DNA of 64,000 nucleotides from a virus, in IMG/VR virus record IMGVR_UViG_3300044691_000366, positions 1-64,000 of that record; one strand, 5' to 3'. This document shows, one piece after another, positions 46,888 through 56,183 of this stretch. The position numbers and the translations under genes were made by a program. Position 1 is the stretch's first letter; each line of letters starts with the position of its first letter. The notes beneath the pieces were generated by a model. It was not told where the DNA came from. It saw nothing but the letters and a program-made list of their open reading frames with translations, and searched no databases.

Positions 46888-47925
46888 ATGAAACGGTTTT
46901 ATTTGATAGACGCCTTGCGGGCATCCATGATTTTTATTGTCCTGGCCCACGCCAAAGATGGTCATCACATCGACGACCTGATCGCGGTGTCGCCATCGTT
47001 CGTTGTTTTTATCTTCAATCACGGCGTTTGGGCTGTTGGCTTGTTCTTCGTCATTAGCGGGTTCGTTGTCACTCACAATCTGACTGGCTTACCTATCACC
47101 GGCTCGTTGAGCTTGCGGTTCCTGGCAAGACGGTCACTGCGCCTCGATCCCACATATTGGTTCGCGATTGCGCTTTCTATTTCCGTCGCGTTCCTGTCCA
47201 CTAAATTCGTTGTCGGCAAAGAGCTTCCGCACTATCTGATCCCGCAGCTCGTCTCGCATGTGTTCTATCTGCAGGGCATCCTTGGCTACGATCACATCGA
47301 TCCCGCCTACTGGACTCTTTGTTTCGAGTTCCAGTTCTATATTTCCTTCGTCCTCATACTCTGGCTCGGCGGCGGCGATCCGCTGGCAAAGGATGCGCGC
47401 GGCACCCGTTGGGCGCTCGTCTCGATCGCCCTCGGAAGCGTGATCTGGCCTCTCTTTGGGGCGCCATGCCCGCAGGGCGTTTTTCTTGAAGTCGCTTATA
47501 TGTTTTTCTTTGGCGTATTCGCCTATTGGGCTTTCCGCTCCAGTGCATTGCGGCCGTGGTTTTTGGGCTACAGCGTGCTGCTCGCCGTCGCATTCGCTTT
47601 CGTGGGCAATGATCTTGCCTGCTTTTGCGCGCTGGCCGCTCTGGCTCTCTCGATGGTCGCGTGGGCAGATCGACTCAATCTGGGCAACTGGAAGTTCCTG
47701 CAATTTCTCGGCCTGATTTCCTATTCCGTCTATTTGGTACACAACCCGATCAGCGCCGTCGTCTTTCGAATCGGCACCAAGCTGATGCCAAATCAAACTC
47801 CCGCCGTGCAAGCCCTTTGGCTGGCAATCGACGTGACGGCATGCGTCGGTTTTGCCTACCTCGTGTGGCGTTTTGTGGAGGGACCAAGCACCGATCTGGC
47901 ACGCCGGGTTAAATTAACGCCATGA
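46888..47925 (+). CDS. Membrane acyltransferase (OafA/acyltransferase 3 family)
   Basis: 345 residues with about ten hydrophobic helices. It starts MKRFYLIDALRASMIFIVLA, where the family has R-x-D-x-x-R-A-xx (here IDALRAS) and a His following (AHAKDGHH). Further family traits are the GLFFVISGFVV segment and an RFLARRSLRLDPTYW motif. These enzymes acetylate or succinylate surface sugars. In phages they change the host O-antigen or other glycan and block superinfection by relatives. It is one of few plus-strand genes and looks like an acquired cargo gene. Confidence 0.85.
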   Translation: MKRFYLIDALRASMIFIVLAHAKDGHHIDDLIAVSPSFVVFIFNHGVWAVGLFFVISGFVVTHNLTGLPITGSLSLRFLARRSLRLDPTYWFAIALSISVAFLSTKFVVGKELPHYLIPQLVSHVFYLQGILGYDHIDPAYWTLCFEFQFYISFVLILWLGGGDPLAKDARGTRWALVSIALGSVIWPLFGAPCPQGVFLEVAYMFFFGVFAYWAFRSSALRPWFLGYSVLLAVAFAFVGNDLACFCALAALALSMVAWADRLNLGNWKFLQFLGLISYSVYLVHNPISAVVFRIGTKLMPNQTPAVQALWLAIDVTACVGFAYLVWRFVEGPSTDLARRVKLTP

Positions 47926-47939
47926 TATGAGATAGCGTA

Positions 47940-48017
47940 GTGACAGAAACTATCGCCCTGTTACTTCTTATTCTTCTGTGCGTGTGCATCATTGTCGCTA
48001 AAACACGCCAGAGATAG
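47940..48017 (+). CDS. Tiny membrane peptide, 25 aa, GTG start
   Basis: VTETIALLLLILLCVCIIVA then KTRQR: a single hydrophobic helix with a basic end. It overlaps the 3' end of the opposite-strand glycanase-like gene by 20 bases, so it could also be chance. Confidence 0.3.
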   Translation: MTETIALLLLILLCVCIIVAKTRQR

Positions 48018-50367
48018 CCCCTGATCCCCGGTATCCGATATAGAACGTATTGTAGGTGTTGATGTCGCCGCAAACCGTCGTGACGATATCAGAACGCCCC
48101 AACGGGAATGTGCCGAGCAAAGTCCATGTTGGCGTTGCCTGCTCGAAATCATCCGAGCGATAGACGCCGTAAACGCCACTCAGCCAACCAACAATGAATA
48201 CTGTGGGATGACCGCCGCCACCGGGCTTGGCCTTGCCGAACCCGAAATGCTTGACTTCGGTGACGTTTGAAATCGCGGCCCATGTCACACCGGAATCCGT
48301 CGATCGCGTAAACGCGCCGAAGATGCTGCCGCCGGAATCTCCGGACGTATACACCAGACGGCCAGTGTAAGATGCTCCTGGAACCGCTTCAAGCTGAGCA
48401 TTGAAGCCATCAGCACCCGCCGTAGATGCACCCGCCATATGACCCGTGAAGACCTTCGTGAAGTTAACACCGCCATCTGTTGACTTGTAAACTCCGGGAT
48501 TCGTACCGGAATTGTAGGCGTAAAATACTCCGGCATAGTCGCAAGTGATGATCTGGCGGTGCAACGCATTGTTGCCGTCCTGCCAGCCATCAGTAACGCC
48601 CGTGACGGTCGAACTCGCCCATGTCGTGCCGCCGTCCAGCGTATAACGTGGCGTCTGCGGAGAACTGCCGTGGATGACGACGAAATTCTGATTGGTCGCC
48701 GCCGCGATGCCGCCGCCGTAACTGCTACCGAACAGGATCGGATCGCCACTGTTGATAATGCTGGTCGCATTCGCGGACATCACCACTGTGGTAGCGGTCC
48801 AACTGACGACGCCGGTACCGCTCGGTATCTGCGTAAACGGTGCGGTCTGATCAGCCAGACCCATCCCGACAAAGATATCGGCAGGCACGGTGCCGGAGGT
48901 GAAATGCAGCGTGTTGTTGCCGGAGGCCGTGCTGGCATTGGTGTTGACGTTGCTAAGAACGACAGGCTGCTTTGCGAACAATACCCAATTTTGGCCACCG
49001 TCAGTCGATTTGCCTCCGGCCGCTGCACCGCCATTGTCGGTGGCGTGAACGACGATGCACGTCGGATCTGACTTGGCATAGTCGCAGCCCCATCCGTGCA
49101 TGATGGACTGGGTGTAGTTGATGCCGTGGTTGGCTGGATAAGCTGTCAGGCTCGGCAAACGAAAGACAGGACGATCCCAACACGATGTTATCGGAACGCC
49201 GCTTGGTGGGGAGATGATCTTGTTGACGACAAGCTGTTCGATGCCTTTCGACATTGAATTCCACGTCGTTGTCGCCCCCGGACTATCCGTGTACCAAGCG
49301 CCGATGCCTTCGGCAAAGATGATCCGCCCCGTCGAAGTCGTAACCATGTTGCCATTGGTCATGCTGTTTTCGAGCGTTTGCGAAAACCATCCGGGCTCTC
49401 CCCCTCCTGCCACGCGAATAGGAGGGATGTTCGGATCGGTCCAACTCGATCCCGCATTCGTTGATGTAATAATGTCGCCACCGTCCATCGCCGCCCAAAT
49501 GTTATTTGCAGTGCTTGGGGAAGCAACGATGCTGTAGACCCTGTTAGTATACGACCCTAGATTCTTGTTGGTCCAAGTCCCTCCGGAATAGAGATACGTG
49601 ACGTGCGTGCCGCTATCCGTGAGCGCCCACAACCGACTGTACTTATCGTGATACAGCCTGCGAAAATTCTTCAAGGTCGGCGGCGTTCCCGAAGAAATAG
49701 CTGAGAAAGTTCCCGCGACTCCGGTTGTCGATTGATAGACGCCGACTCCAGCGCTCGCAATTGAAACCGTGTTGCCGTTCGTCGGATCGAACGTGACCAA
49801 CATTCCCGGCCCGTTGGTGGTCGGGTTGGTAATCCCTGAAATCGCGGTCCAGTTAGACCCTCCGTCCGTGGTGTAGAAGGCCCCATTCGATTGCGTCGTT
49901 GCGACGACGGTGTTCGGGTCGGTCGGATGGATAGCCATCCGCGAGCCAAAGCGACGAGAATTGAAATAGTTGCTGTCGCCAAACACCCGCTGCGTGAACG
50001 CAGTCCGAGTCCAGTTTCCGCCTTGGTTGGTGCTCTTGTAGACATACCCATTATACATCTTGTATAGGATTTGCGAATTCGATGGCGCGATGCAAATCTC
50101 ATAGCAGCCGTATGGCGGCTCGATCAGATCGCCGTTGGCGTCCTGCCCGATATCCGTCCCGTTGACCATGGTTAAGGTCGTGGCAAGCTGGACCCAAGAC
50201 GCGCCGTTCCAAAGATATTCGCCGTAAGTGTCGGTGCGCACAACGATCGTGTCATCATTCGCGATGCTGACATTAGAAAGAAAGCCGCCGGCGCCTATCG
50301 GCAGCACGGCGAATCCGGTTGCTGTAATGACCGAATGACCGGCAAACTGAAGCATTCCAAAAGACAT
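47998..50367 (-). CDS. Tail-associated BNR-repeat beta-propeller (GH74/sialidase-like)
   Basis: 789 residues with about eight Asp-box-like repeats: YKSTNQGGNWT, FYTTDGGSNWT, ITSTNAGSSWT, GKSTDGGQNWV, RYTLDGGTTWA, VYKSTDGGVNF, TRSTDSGVTWA and VYRSDDFEQAT. This is typical of seven-bladed or double-propeller glycoside hydrolases such as the GH74 type. In a phage it probably degrades or binds a host surface polysaccharide. It lies at the end of the tail region. Confidence 0.7.
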   Translation of the reverse strand: MSFGMLQFAGHSVITATGFAVLPIGAGGFLSNVSIANDDTIVVRTDTYGEYLWNGASWVQLATTLTMVNGTDIGQDANGDLIEPPYGCYEICIAPSNSQILYKMYNGYVYKSTNQGGNWTRTAFTQRVFGDSNYFNSRRFGSRMAIHPTDPNTVVATTQSNGAFYTTDGGSNWTAISGITNPTTNGPGMLVTFDPTNGNTVSIASAGVGVYQSTTGVAGTFSAISSGTPPTLKNFRRLYHDKYSRLWALTDSGTHVTYLYSGGTWTNKNLGSYTNRVYSIVASPSTANNIWAAMDGGDIITSTNAGSSWTDPNIPPIRVAGGGEPGWFSQTLENSMTNGNMVTTSTGRIIFAEGIGAWYTDSPGATTTWNSMSKGIEQLVVNKIISPPSGVPITSCWDRPVFRLPSLTAYPANHGINYTQSIMHGWGCDYAKSDPTCIVVHATDNGGAAAGGKSTDGGQNWVLFAKQPVVLSNVNTNASTASGNNTLHFTSGTVPADIFVGMGLADQTAPFTQIPSGTGVVSWTATTVVMSANATSIINSGDPILFGSSYGGGIAAATNQNFVVIHGSSPQTPRYTLDGGTTWASSTVTGVTDGWQDGNNALHRQIITCDYAGVFYAYNSGTNPGVYKSTDGGVNFTKVFTGHMAGASTAGADGFNAQLEAVPGASYTGRLVYTSGDSGGSIFGAFTRSTDSGVTWAAISNVTEVKHFGFGKAKPGGGGHPTVFIVGWLSGVYGVYRSDDFEQATPTWTLLGTFPLGRSDIVTTVCGDINTYNTFYIGYRGSGAISGVF

Positions 50368-51066
50368 TTACGACGCCCATGAAGCAGCGGCGAGAGTACC
50401 GCCGAATGATAGGGACGAACTGCTGGAAACACCAACTGTCCCGGTTGAAGTGGAATGCGCCAAACTTATTTGTGAGTTCGCGTCGCCAGACGTTTTGTCG
50501 CCAGCGCCAGCCGTTGTCCCGGTCCATGTAAAGGTGGGCGCAACCGCGCCTGCCTTGTTGCCTGCAACGGCGATTCCGATGCCGCCCGCAGGAACGGTCA
50601 ATGAAACGGTCAGAGGTTGCGCGCCGACTGCCGTATTGACCACCGCGTTGGCTGATGTTGCGCTGCCACCACCGCTTTGCCCTTTGAGTATTCCGACTGC
50701 GATACTGATGCTCTGCGAGCCGCCCGGAAACTCAACGGTCATCGTCGTGCCGGAGGGAATATTGGCGTAGTAAAGCCCGATTTGATCGGAGACTGCGACC
50801 CCCGCTGAAGCGACGCTCCAAGCGCTGCCGCCGTTATATGTTGGTGCAGGCAGGTTAGTTCCGGAATCCGTCTGATAGCCCATTACAACTATGCGATCGG
50901 CACTCGCTGCGCCGATTGCTACCGATGCGAAGGAGCCGGGAGAAAAGCCGGAGGCTACGGTCTGTGCATCGGTTTCGGTGAAGGCGATTCCGCCTCCACC
51001 ACCGCCACTCGCGGCCTTCCCGTAAACGGCGACTTGGCCGAAGCGCTTGCCGCGAATTCGCATCAT
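50368..51066 (-). CDS. Structural protein, 232 aa, Gly/Ser/Ala-rich
   Basis: Not recognised at family level. A poly-Gly stretch after the N-terminus (AASGGGGGGIAF) is followed by repeated beta-type sequence (VGILKGQSGGGSATS, VSLTVPAGGIGIAVAG). It is coupled by ATGA to the upstream repeat protein, and its stop abuts the glycanase start, so it is probably a tail-fibre or receptor-binding part. Confidence 0.55.
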   Translation of the reverse strand: MMRIRGKRFGQVAVYGKAASGGGGGGIAFTETDAQTVASGFSPGSFASVAIGAASADRIVVMGYQTDSGTNLPAPTYNGGSAWSVASAGVAVSDQIGLYYANIPSGTTMTVEFPGGSQSISIAVGILKGQSGGGSATSANAVVNTAVGAQPLTVSLTVPAGGIGIAVAGNKAGAVAPTFTWTGTTAGAGDKTSGDANSQISLAHSTSTGTVGVSSSSSLSFGGTLAAASWAS

Positions 51067-52592
51067 GTGAAGTTGCCAACGCCGATTGCGGTGACGTTTA
51101 GGTTCGTTATGATTTTCCAGCCGCCCGCGCCGCCCGAGCTGATGGCGCCGAACGGCACAAAGAACGGGGCGAGTGTCGGGAGCGCCGTGGTGCCGCCGCC
51201 CGCGAAGATCGTGATGGCAGCGCCACTGCCATCCTTAATTTGAACAATGCCCGCTGCTGCCGCGCCGGGAATGATCAGAACACCGTCCAGATAGTCGCCA
51301 GTCGCGCCAGTAGCGCCGCACTGTTGCGTGGCGCTAACTGCAACGGGCACATACGTCATCGAATTGAGGACGACGGGCGCTGATGCGGTGGGCAGAGCGC
51401 GGCCGTTGGGGTTGAGTCCAGCAATGAATGCTTGCAGTGTCTTGCTGATCTGTTTCCAGATGGAGATTGCAGAGATGGGCGTCGCGTCGGTAGCCGCATT
51501 AGCTGCATCCGCCTTGGTGCCCAGAACCGTGTTGGTCGCGGTCTCCTGGGTCAGGATCGAACCCAGATCGGCGTGAAGGGTCGTGCCGACGTCAGCGTGA
51601 AGCGTCACAAGGTCGGCGTGATTGGTCACTAGATCGGTGTGCAGAGTTCCAAGTGCAGTAATTTCTGTCGCCTGGTTGGCCGAGGTCGCGAATCCCGTGA
51701 TCGCCGCCGGAGGCGTCAGGGCCGTAACGGTAGCCGCAGGCAACGAAACCGGCGTCGCACCGGCTACGAGCGCCGGGGTCTTAGTATCGAGAGAGGCCAG
51801 CGAGACCTGGGCCGCCGTCTGGGCAGCGGCAGTGGCAAAGCCGGTGATTGCAGCCGGGGGTGTCAGAGCGGTCACCGTTGCAGCGGGCAAGGAGACAGGC
51901 ACAGCGCCAGCGATAAGCGCAGGCGTCTTGGTATCGAGCGAGCTGAGAGAGGTCTGCGCAGCCGTCTGAGCCGCGGCCGTCGCGAACCCAGTAATGGCTG
52001 CGGGCGGCGTCAGGGTCGCAACCGTTGCGGCCGGCAGCGACACGGGAGACGCACCGGCTACGAGCGCCGGGGTCTTAGTATCGAGCGAGGCCAGCGAGGT
52101 GTTGCCGGTATCCTGCTTGGCCGAGGTGGCGGAGCCGACAACGGTGGTCGAAATCGGCGAGATATTGGCCGAGGACGGCGCCGAGCCGAGCAACTGCTCG
52201 GTCGTGGCGTTGATCCAGAAATGAGCAATCACGGCGCCCGTCGCCGGGTCAGCCGTCACGTAATGATTGACGAAGTCGCCGATCGAATAGCCGGTGCCGG
52301 CCGCGGTGGCCTGATAGGCCGACCTGTCCATGATGATCGAGGGGCCGGCAGCCGGACGGCCGCTGGCGCCCGGCGCCGACGTAGCTGTGCCGTTCGCAAA
52401 CGTCCAGGTGATCGTGCCGCCCGTGTTGACGCGAATGTAGAAAATGCCGTTGTCGTCGGTCCAAAGCGATTCGGTGACGATCGTAGTCGAGCCGCCTACA
52501 CCACCCGTGATACCGTCGACATGCACAACGTCCGGAACGCCCGTCAGAACGCGATTGTCGACATTTACGTCCGGTGAAACTGTCAAGCCCAT
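51063..52592 (-). CDS. Tail protein with three 49-residue repeats
   Basis: 509 residues. Residues 1-160 form a beta-rich domain (FYIRVNTGGTITWTFANGTA). Residues 165-311 are three near-identical repeats. A helical segment with LGTLHTDLVTNHADLVTLHA repeats follows, then a C-terminal beta domain. It is likely a fibrous tail component. Starts at ATG 52592 behind a perfect operator palindrome. Confidence 0.6.
   Translation of the reverse strand: MGLTVSPDVNVDNRVLTGVPDVVHVDGITGGVGGSTTIVTESLWTDDNGIFYIRVNTGGTITWTFANGTATSAPGASGRPAAGPSIIMDRSAYQATAAGTGYSIGDFVNHYVTADPATGAVIAHFWINATTEQLLGSAPSSANISPISTTVVGSATSAKQDTGNTSLASLDTKTPALVAGASPVSLPAATVATLTPPAAITGFATAAAQTAAQTSLSSLDTKTPALIAGAVPVSLPAATVTALTPPAAITGFATAAAQTAAQVSLASLDTKTPALVAGATPVSLPAATVTALTPPAAITGFATSANQATEITALGTLHTDLVTNHADLVTLHADVGTTLHADLGSILTQETATNTVLGTKADAANAATDATPISAISIWKQISKTLQAFIAGLNPNGRALPTASAPVVLNSMTYVPVAVSATQQCGATGATGDYLDGVLIIPGAAAAGIVQIKDGSGAAITIFAGGGTTALPTLAPFFVPFGAISSGGAGGWKIITNLNVTAIGVGNFT
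51660..52100. repeat. Three tandem 147-bp repeats in the tail-protein gene
   Basis: The repeat unit begins SLxSLDTKTPALxAGA, continues PVSLPAATVTALTPPAAITG and ends with FAT plus a variable Ala/Gln-rich end, 49 residues long. Copies 1-3 cover residues 165-213, 214-262 and 263-311; the DNA copies are also highly similar. Confidence 0.85.
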
Positions 52593-52618
52593 GTCGAAAT
52601 CTCCAATTCAGGGACAGT

Positions 52619-52636
52619 ATAGTCAACGTTGACTGT
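52619..52636 (-). promoter_or_regulatory. Operator palindrome
   Basis: ATAGTCAACGTTGACTGT; the central 14 bp AGTCAACGTTGACT are perfectly symmetric. It lies between the T5 A1-like gene and the repeat protein gene. Confidence 0.7.
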
Positions 52637-52641
52637 AAAAG

Positions 52642-54531
52642 CTAGCCGCGCCATTTGCCATTTTGCAGAGTGACAATCTGTCTCTTGCCGTCCGGCTGCT
52701 GCACCACCAGGGCCACGGCCCAGCCCGAGGGGCCTTTGTTGTAGCCGTGGTTGAGTTCCATGACGCCGGCGACATAGACGCCATCCTCGATCTGGGGCGA
52801 ATGCTTGTCGCCGATCGTCATCTTGATGCCGAGCCGGGCGAAGCCGATCACGGACCCCTTGGCGCCGTTCGACCCGCGAAAGCCGTGATGACCGTGCTCG
52901 ATGCCGTCGATCTTGAAGGATTTGCCGTCATAGGCCCAGATGATGTCGTCCATGGCCTTGCCGCGCATCCGCCGGCCGAGGGTCTCCAGTAGGCTCCAGT
53001 TCGGGGTCTTCTCGTAGGTGTCGCGGCAGCGGGCGATGACTTCGTGACGATCCAGCAGGTCCGCTTCGAGCTGGTTGCCCAGGCGAGCGTTGATGCCGTC
53101 CATCCGGAACCGGCCCTCGACAACGTAGCGGTTAAGGGCAATGTCGTGGTTGGCCTCGATCACGACCGACGTGGTCCCAGGCCGCCTGGTCTGAATCAGG
53201 AAGTCGAACCCCTGCCCGGCCTCGTTGGCAACGATGCCCTTGCCGCGGAACGCCTGCTCGTAATTGTGCATCGGATCCTTGGCGTGGTGGTGGTTCCGAT
53301 CCTCGTTGTCAAAGAAGTCGTGGTAGGTCATGAACTCGGGATTGAGCACCTCGACCATGCTCTTGGTGTTCTTCCAGCCGGGCAGCACGTCGCGGCAGCG
53401 TTTGCCGGTAATCGGATCCCAGCCCCAGATCACGCGGGCGTTCCGCGGACCCATCTTCGCCCGATGGCTGTCGGGCGTGGTCAGTGCTTTGACCCTGTGC
53501 TTGCCTCGAATGACCTTGCCGTCCTTCACCTGAACGTCGAGATCGTAGAAATTGCCGTGCTTGTCGGCGGAGATGTGCCGGCAGAATACGTCGCCATCCT
53601 GGTCGAACTCGACGACGACGACGCCGAGCACGTGATGGAACAGGCTCTTGATGCCGGCCTTGCGGGGAATGACCTTCGGCTTGGTGACCAGCCCGGTCGA
53701 CATGACCTGCACAGCCTGCACGTCCGGGTCGGTCGAGGGCACCGATCGAAGCTGGCGCTTGGAATGCGGGAACACGGCCCAGCGGCCGCGGCTATTGGGC
53801 ACCAGGTCCGAGATGGGACTGGGCGCCGTGGGAATAATGTTCATCTGACCGCAGAACATGAAGTTCTCGCCGATCTCGAGCTGACCAAAGCACAGGTGCT
53901 TTTCCAGGACCGAATCGTAGGCGCGTGCGGTCGGGTTGTTCTCGCTCCACCACTGGGTCTCGTAGGTGCCGGGACCGATCGCGATATCGTGGCCGAATTT
54001 CTTGGAGTAGGCCTTGAGGTTGTTCCAGAAGCCCTTGTGAACCTCAGTGTCGTTCTGTGCGCCGGAGAAGATGAACTTGCGACCGGCTGAGTTGGCGATC
54101 GGCGCCACCAGGGGTGTCGAGTTGAGCCAGGTCCGAGGGCTGCTCTCGCGCAGCACATAATGGCCGCGATCGCGGTCATACTTCCGCATCATGAAGCTCT
54201 CGGTCTGGATGCAGTCGGGATTGATCAGCGGGTATTTCGAGCGGGTCGTGAGAACCGTGATCTGTTCGGCGAGATCGAGCGCGCGGGCGTGGGCGTGCTG
54301 CTGCGGGGTCATCTCTTCAGTCTTCGCGACCACCTTCACGAACTGATTGTTGCCGCGCTGGATCAGTTTGACCAAACTGTCATCGAGCCGGGTGCGGGCG
54401 CGGTAGACCGCGGCCTTGTTTCGAATGGTCTGGTAGGAGATACCTAAAGTCGCGGCAAGATCCGTGAGCGCCGGGTATTTCTTGAGGTTGTTGTAAGCCT
54501 TAACGAATGTCTTCTGTTGAGCCGAAAGCAT
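52642..54531 (-). CDS. Large phage protein with N-terminal HTH, possibly T5 A1-like
   Basis: 629 residues. The N-terminus holds a helix-turn-helix-like segment (TDLAATLGISYQTIRNKAAV). The middle contains a His/Asp-rich loop (DNEDRNHHHAKD) and the C-terminal third has GIEHGHHGFRG, KMTIGDKHSPQI and NGKRQIVTL-like elements of metallophosphatase character. Proteins with this end are widespread in large phages, and T5 A1, needed for second-step DNA transfer, is one possible relative; I am only moderately sure. It is a single-gene transcript between operators. Confidence 0.5.
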   Translation of the reverse strand: MLSAQQKTFVKAYNNLKKYPALTDLAATLGISYQTIRNKAAVYRARTRLDDSLVKLIQRGNNQFVKVVAKTEEMTPQQHAHARALDLAEQITVLTTRSKYPLINPDCIQTESFMMRKYDRDRGHYVLRESSPRTWLNSTPLVAPIANSAGRKFIFSGAQNDTEVHKGFWNNLKAYSKKFGHDIAIGPGTYETQWWSENNPTARAYDSVLEKHLCFGQLEIGENFMFCGQMNIIPTAPSPISDLVPNSRGRWAVFPHSKRQLRSVPSTDPDVQAVQVMSTGLVTKPKVIPRKAGIKSLFHHVLGVVVVEFDQDGDVFCRHISADKHGNFYDLDVQVKDGKVIRGKHRVKALTTPDSHRAKMGPRNARVIWGWDPITGKRCRDVLPGWKNTKSMVEVLNPEFMTYHDFFDNEDRNHHHAKDPMHNYEQAFRGKGIVANEAGQGFDFLIQTRRPGTTSVVIEANHDIALNRYVVEGRFRMDGINARLGNQLEADLLDRHEVIARCRDTYEKTPNWSLLETLGRRMRGKAMDDIIWAYDGKSFKIDGIEHGHHGFRGSNGAKGSVIGFARLGIKMTIGDKHSPQIEDGVYVAGVMELNHGYNKGPSGWAVALVVQQPDGKRQIVTLQNGKWRG

Positions 54532-54541
54532 GAGACCTCGT

Positions 54542-54568
54542 TAAGTCAATGTTGACTGTAGAGTTATA
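54542..54568 (-). promoter_or_regulatory. Promoter with operator palindrome
   Basis: TAAGTCAATGTTGACTGT (54542-54559) and a TATAAC -10 (54563-54568, after TGC). It drives the T5 A1-like gene. Confidence 0.7.
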
Positions 54569-54631
54569 GCAGATTTCTGCGCCGGAATGCAATCTTCCAA
54601 GACCGCGTCTCGACTCTTACTGTCTACTCTC

Positions 54632-55012
54632 TTACTTCTTCGACCTACTAAAGAGATTAGATAGTCGAGATTTGGCGACTGTGATCGGGAGCGGCGCAGT
54701 GACGGCTTCAGTTCCCGGCGCAGGCCGACCTTCGTAATAATCCATCACGGCGTTCGCGCTGCTCATCCAGCCGTAGATCTCGACCTTGTTCTGAACCAGG
54801 CGCTGTGCTGCGGCCGGCGGAAGACACACCATCTTGCCGCAGCGCTGAAACTTTTCGTCGACCAGTTTAATGCCCGCCGGGCGTGCCGGCTTGAGTTCCG
54901 TCAACTGGGGCGCGGCCACGAAGGTTTCGTGAGGCACGTTCGAGCATCCGATTGAGGTCAGCGTGACCAGCGTTAAGGTGAGTAGCAGCAGTATCCGGTT
55001 GATCACTTTCAA
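54632..55012 (-). CDS. Rz1-like outer-membrane spanin lipoprotein
   Basis: 126 residues with a lipoprotein-type signal (MKVINRILLLLTLTLVTLTS ending IGC) and a Pro-rich mature part. It starts inside the Rz-like gene in another frame, as is typical for spanins. Together they would fuse inner and outer membranes at lysis. The lipobox (SIGC) is imperfect. Confidence 0.7.
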   Translation of the reverse strand: MKVINRILLLLTLTLVTLTSIGCSNVPHETFVAAPQLTELKPARPAGIKLVDEKFQRCGKMVCLPPAAAQRLVQNKVEIYGWMSSANAVMDYYEGRPAPGTEAVTAPLPITVAKSRLSNLFSRSKK

Positions 55013-55358
55013 TATCCTGTTCCAGGTCCATTGCGTCGATTTCGGCGCGCAGTTTCGAGACGTCCTCGGTCAGATCCTTGCGGCTCGTCTCCAGCGCGTC
55101 GGCCCGGCGCACCTGCTCATTGTGCTGGTCCTGAATTTGACCGGCGCGCTGATTGGCGAGATTTGTGGCGAGCGTCTGCTCGGCGAGTGCCTTCTGACTA
55201 TCGGCGTATTTGGTCTGCAGTTGATCGACGCTGTAAACGACACCGCCGATTGATCCCACTATAGCGAGAACCGCGAGGCCAATGCCGATCCACTTCCAGG
55301 GAACGACCTTGCCGGCGAAGTAGGCGGCGACGGGCGCCAAGAATGACATGCCTAACAT
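54867..55358 (-). CDS. Rz-like inner-membrane spanin
   Basis: 163 residues. An N-terminal membrane helix (IGIGLAVLAIVGSIGGVVYS) and a long periplasmic coiled coil (QKALAEQTLATNLANQRAGQ, DALETSRKDLTEDVSKLRAE) fit an i-spanin. It overlaps the Rz1-like gene by 146 bases. ATG 55358 has an AGGATAATCCCC site. Confidence 0.7.
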   Translation of the reverse strand: MLGMSFLAPVAAYFAGKVVPWKWIGIGLAVLAIVGSIGGVVYSVDQLQTKYADSQKALAEQTLATNLANQRAGQIQDQHNEQVRRADALETSRKDLTEDVSKLRAEIDAMDLEQDIESDQPDTAATHLNAGHADLNRMLERASRNLRGRAPVDGTQAGTPGGH

Positions 55359-55363
55359 GGGGA

Positions 55364-55765
55364 TTATCCTGAAGTTGACGGGGCGGCTGGAGCGGCTGGA
55401 TTCGAAACTTCCCTGGTGTCGGGCACTGGGGGCGAGGAGCTATTCTCAGCGTCGCTGGTAGCGTCGTCGGCAGCATCGACGTCGCTCTCTTCTCGCGCCC
55501 CGTAGCTCATCTGACGCTTGCTGTGATCGTCCCAGACGACACCGAAGACGTAGAAGAACAGCACCGAAATAACAGCGGTCGCGAGCGTGATGAAAATCTG
55601 GATCTCGAGGTTGTTGCCACCGCGCCAAACCGTGTCGCCGACGATCACCTCCATGTTGACGCCAAACAGAATCGTCCAGATCTTCATCCACCGGCGCCGG
55701 ATCGGCCAGGTATCGGAATTGATCTCCTTGCGTGCAGCCTTGGTGAGGATCTTGGTGATGGGCAT
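55364..55765 (-). CDS. Membrane protein of the lysis cluster (holin candidate)
   Basis: 133 residues. One to two hydrophobic segments (WTILFGVNMEVIVG and IFITLATAVISVLFFYVFGV), then an acidic, Pro/Ala-rich tail. The position directly before the spanins suggests a holin or holin-associated protein, but no family match is visible. Confidence 0.5.
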   Translation of the reverse strand: MPITKILTKAARKEINSDTWPIRRRWMKIWTILFGVNMEVIVGDTVWRGGNNLEIQIFITLATAVISVLFFYVFGVVWDDHSKRQMSYGAREESDVDAADDATSDAENSSSPPVPDTREVSNPAAPAAPSTSG

Positions 55766-56166
55766 CAGGGGGTCTTTTCGATGTCGTCGGTTCGCTTGGA
55801 GAGTTCGTCCTTGCGGCGCTCGATGGCGAGCAGGTCGTCATTGATCTGGCCGATGCGGTTATTGAAGGCAGACCGGCGCATGAGATCGATGCGCTCGGTC
55901 AGGGTCTGCTCGATGACGATGCGCTCGGCTCGCAAAATGCCCTTTCTGGTGTCGAGCTGGTCCAGGGAATTGCTGATGATCAGCACCTTGACCTGCTTCA
56001 GCGACTCCTTGAGTGGCACCAGGCGTTCGTCGACATAGGTCTTGGACGCCGGAACCGGGAACCCGGAGGCGACGTATGTCGATCCAAAAATCGCCAGAAA
56101 CGTGCAGACGGCGACAGCCAGCGGCGCGTTCGAGATGATCTTTTTGACGGTATCGCCGGCAGGCAT
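55765..56166 (-). CDS. Membrane protein with C-terminal coiled coil, 133 aa
   Basis: An N-terminal membrane helix (APLAVAVCTFLAIFGSTYVA) and helical, charged remainder (RAERIVIEQTLTERIDLMRR, INDDLLAIERRKDELSKRTD). First gene of the lysis operon behind an operator. It could be an additional spanin-like or holin-like component. Confidence 0.5.
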   Translation of the reverse strand: MPAGDTVKKIISNAPLAVAVCTFLAIFGSTYVASGFPVPASKTYVDERLVPLKESLKQVKVLIISNSLDQLDTRKGILRAERIVIEQTLTERIDLMRRSAFNNRIGQINDDLLAIERRKDELSKRTDDIEKTP

Positions 56167-56183
56167 CGCTCGCTCACTTCGTT

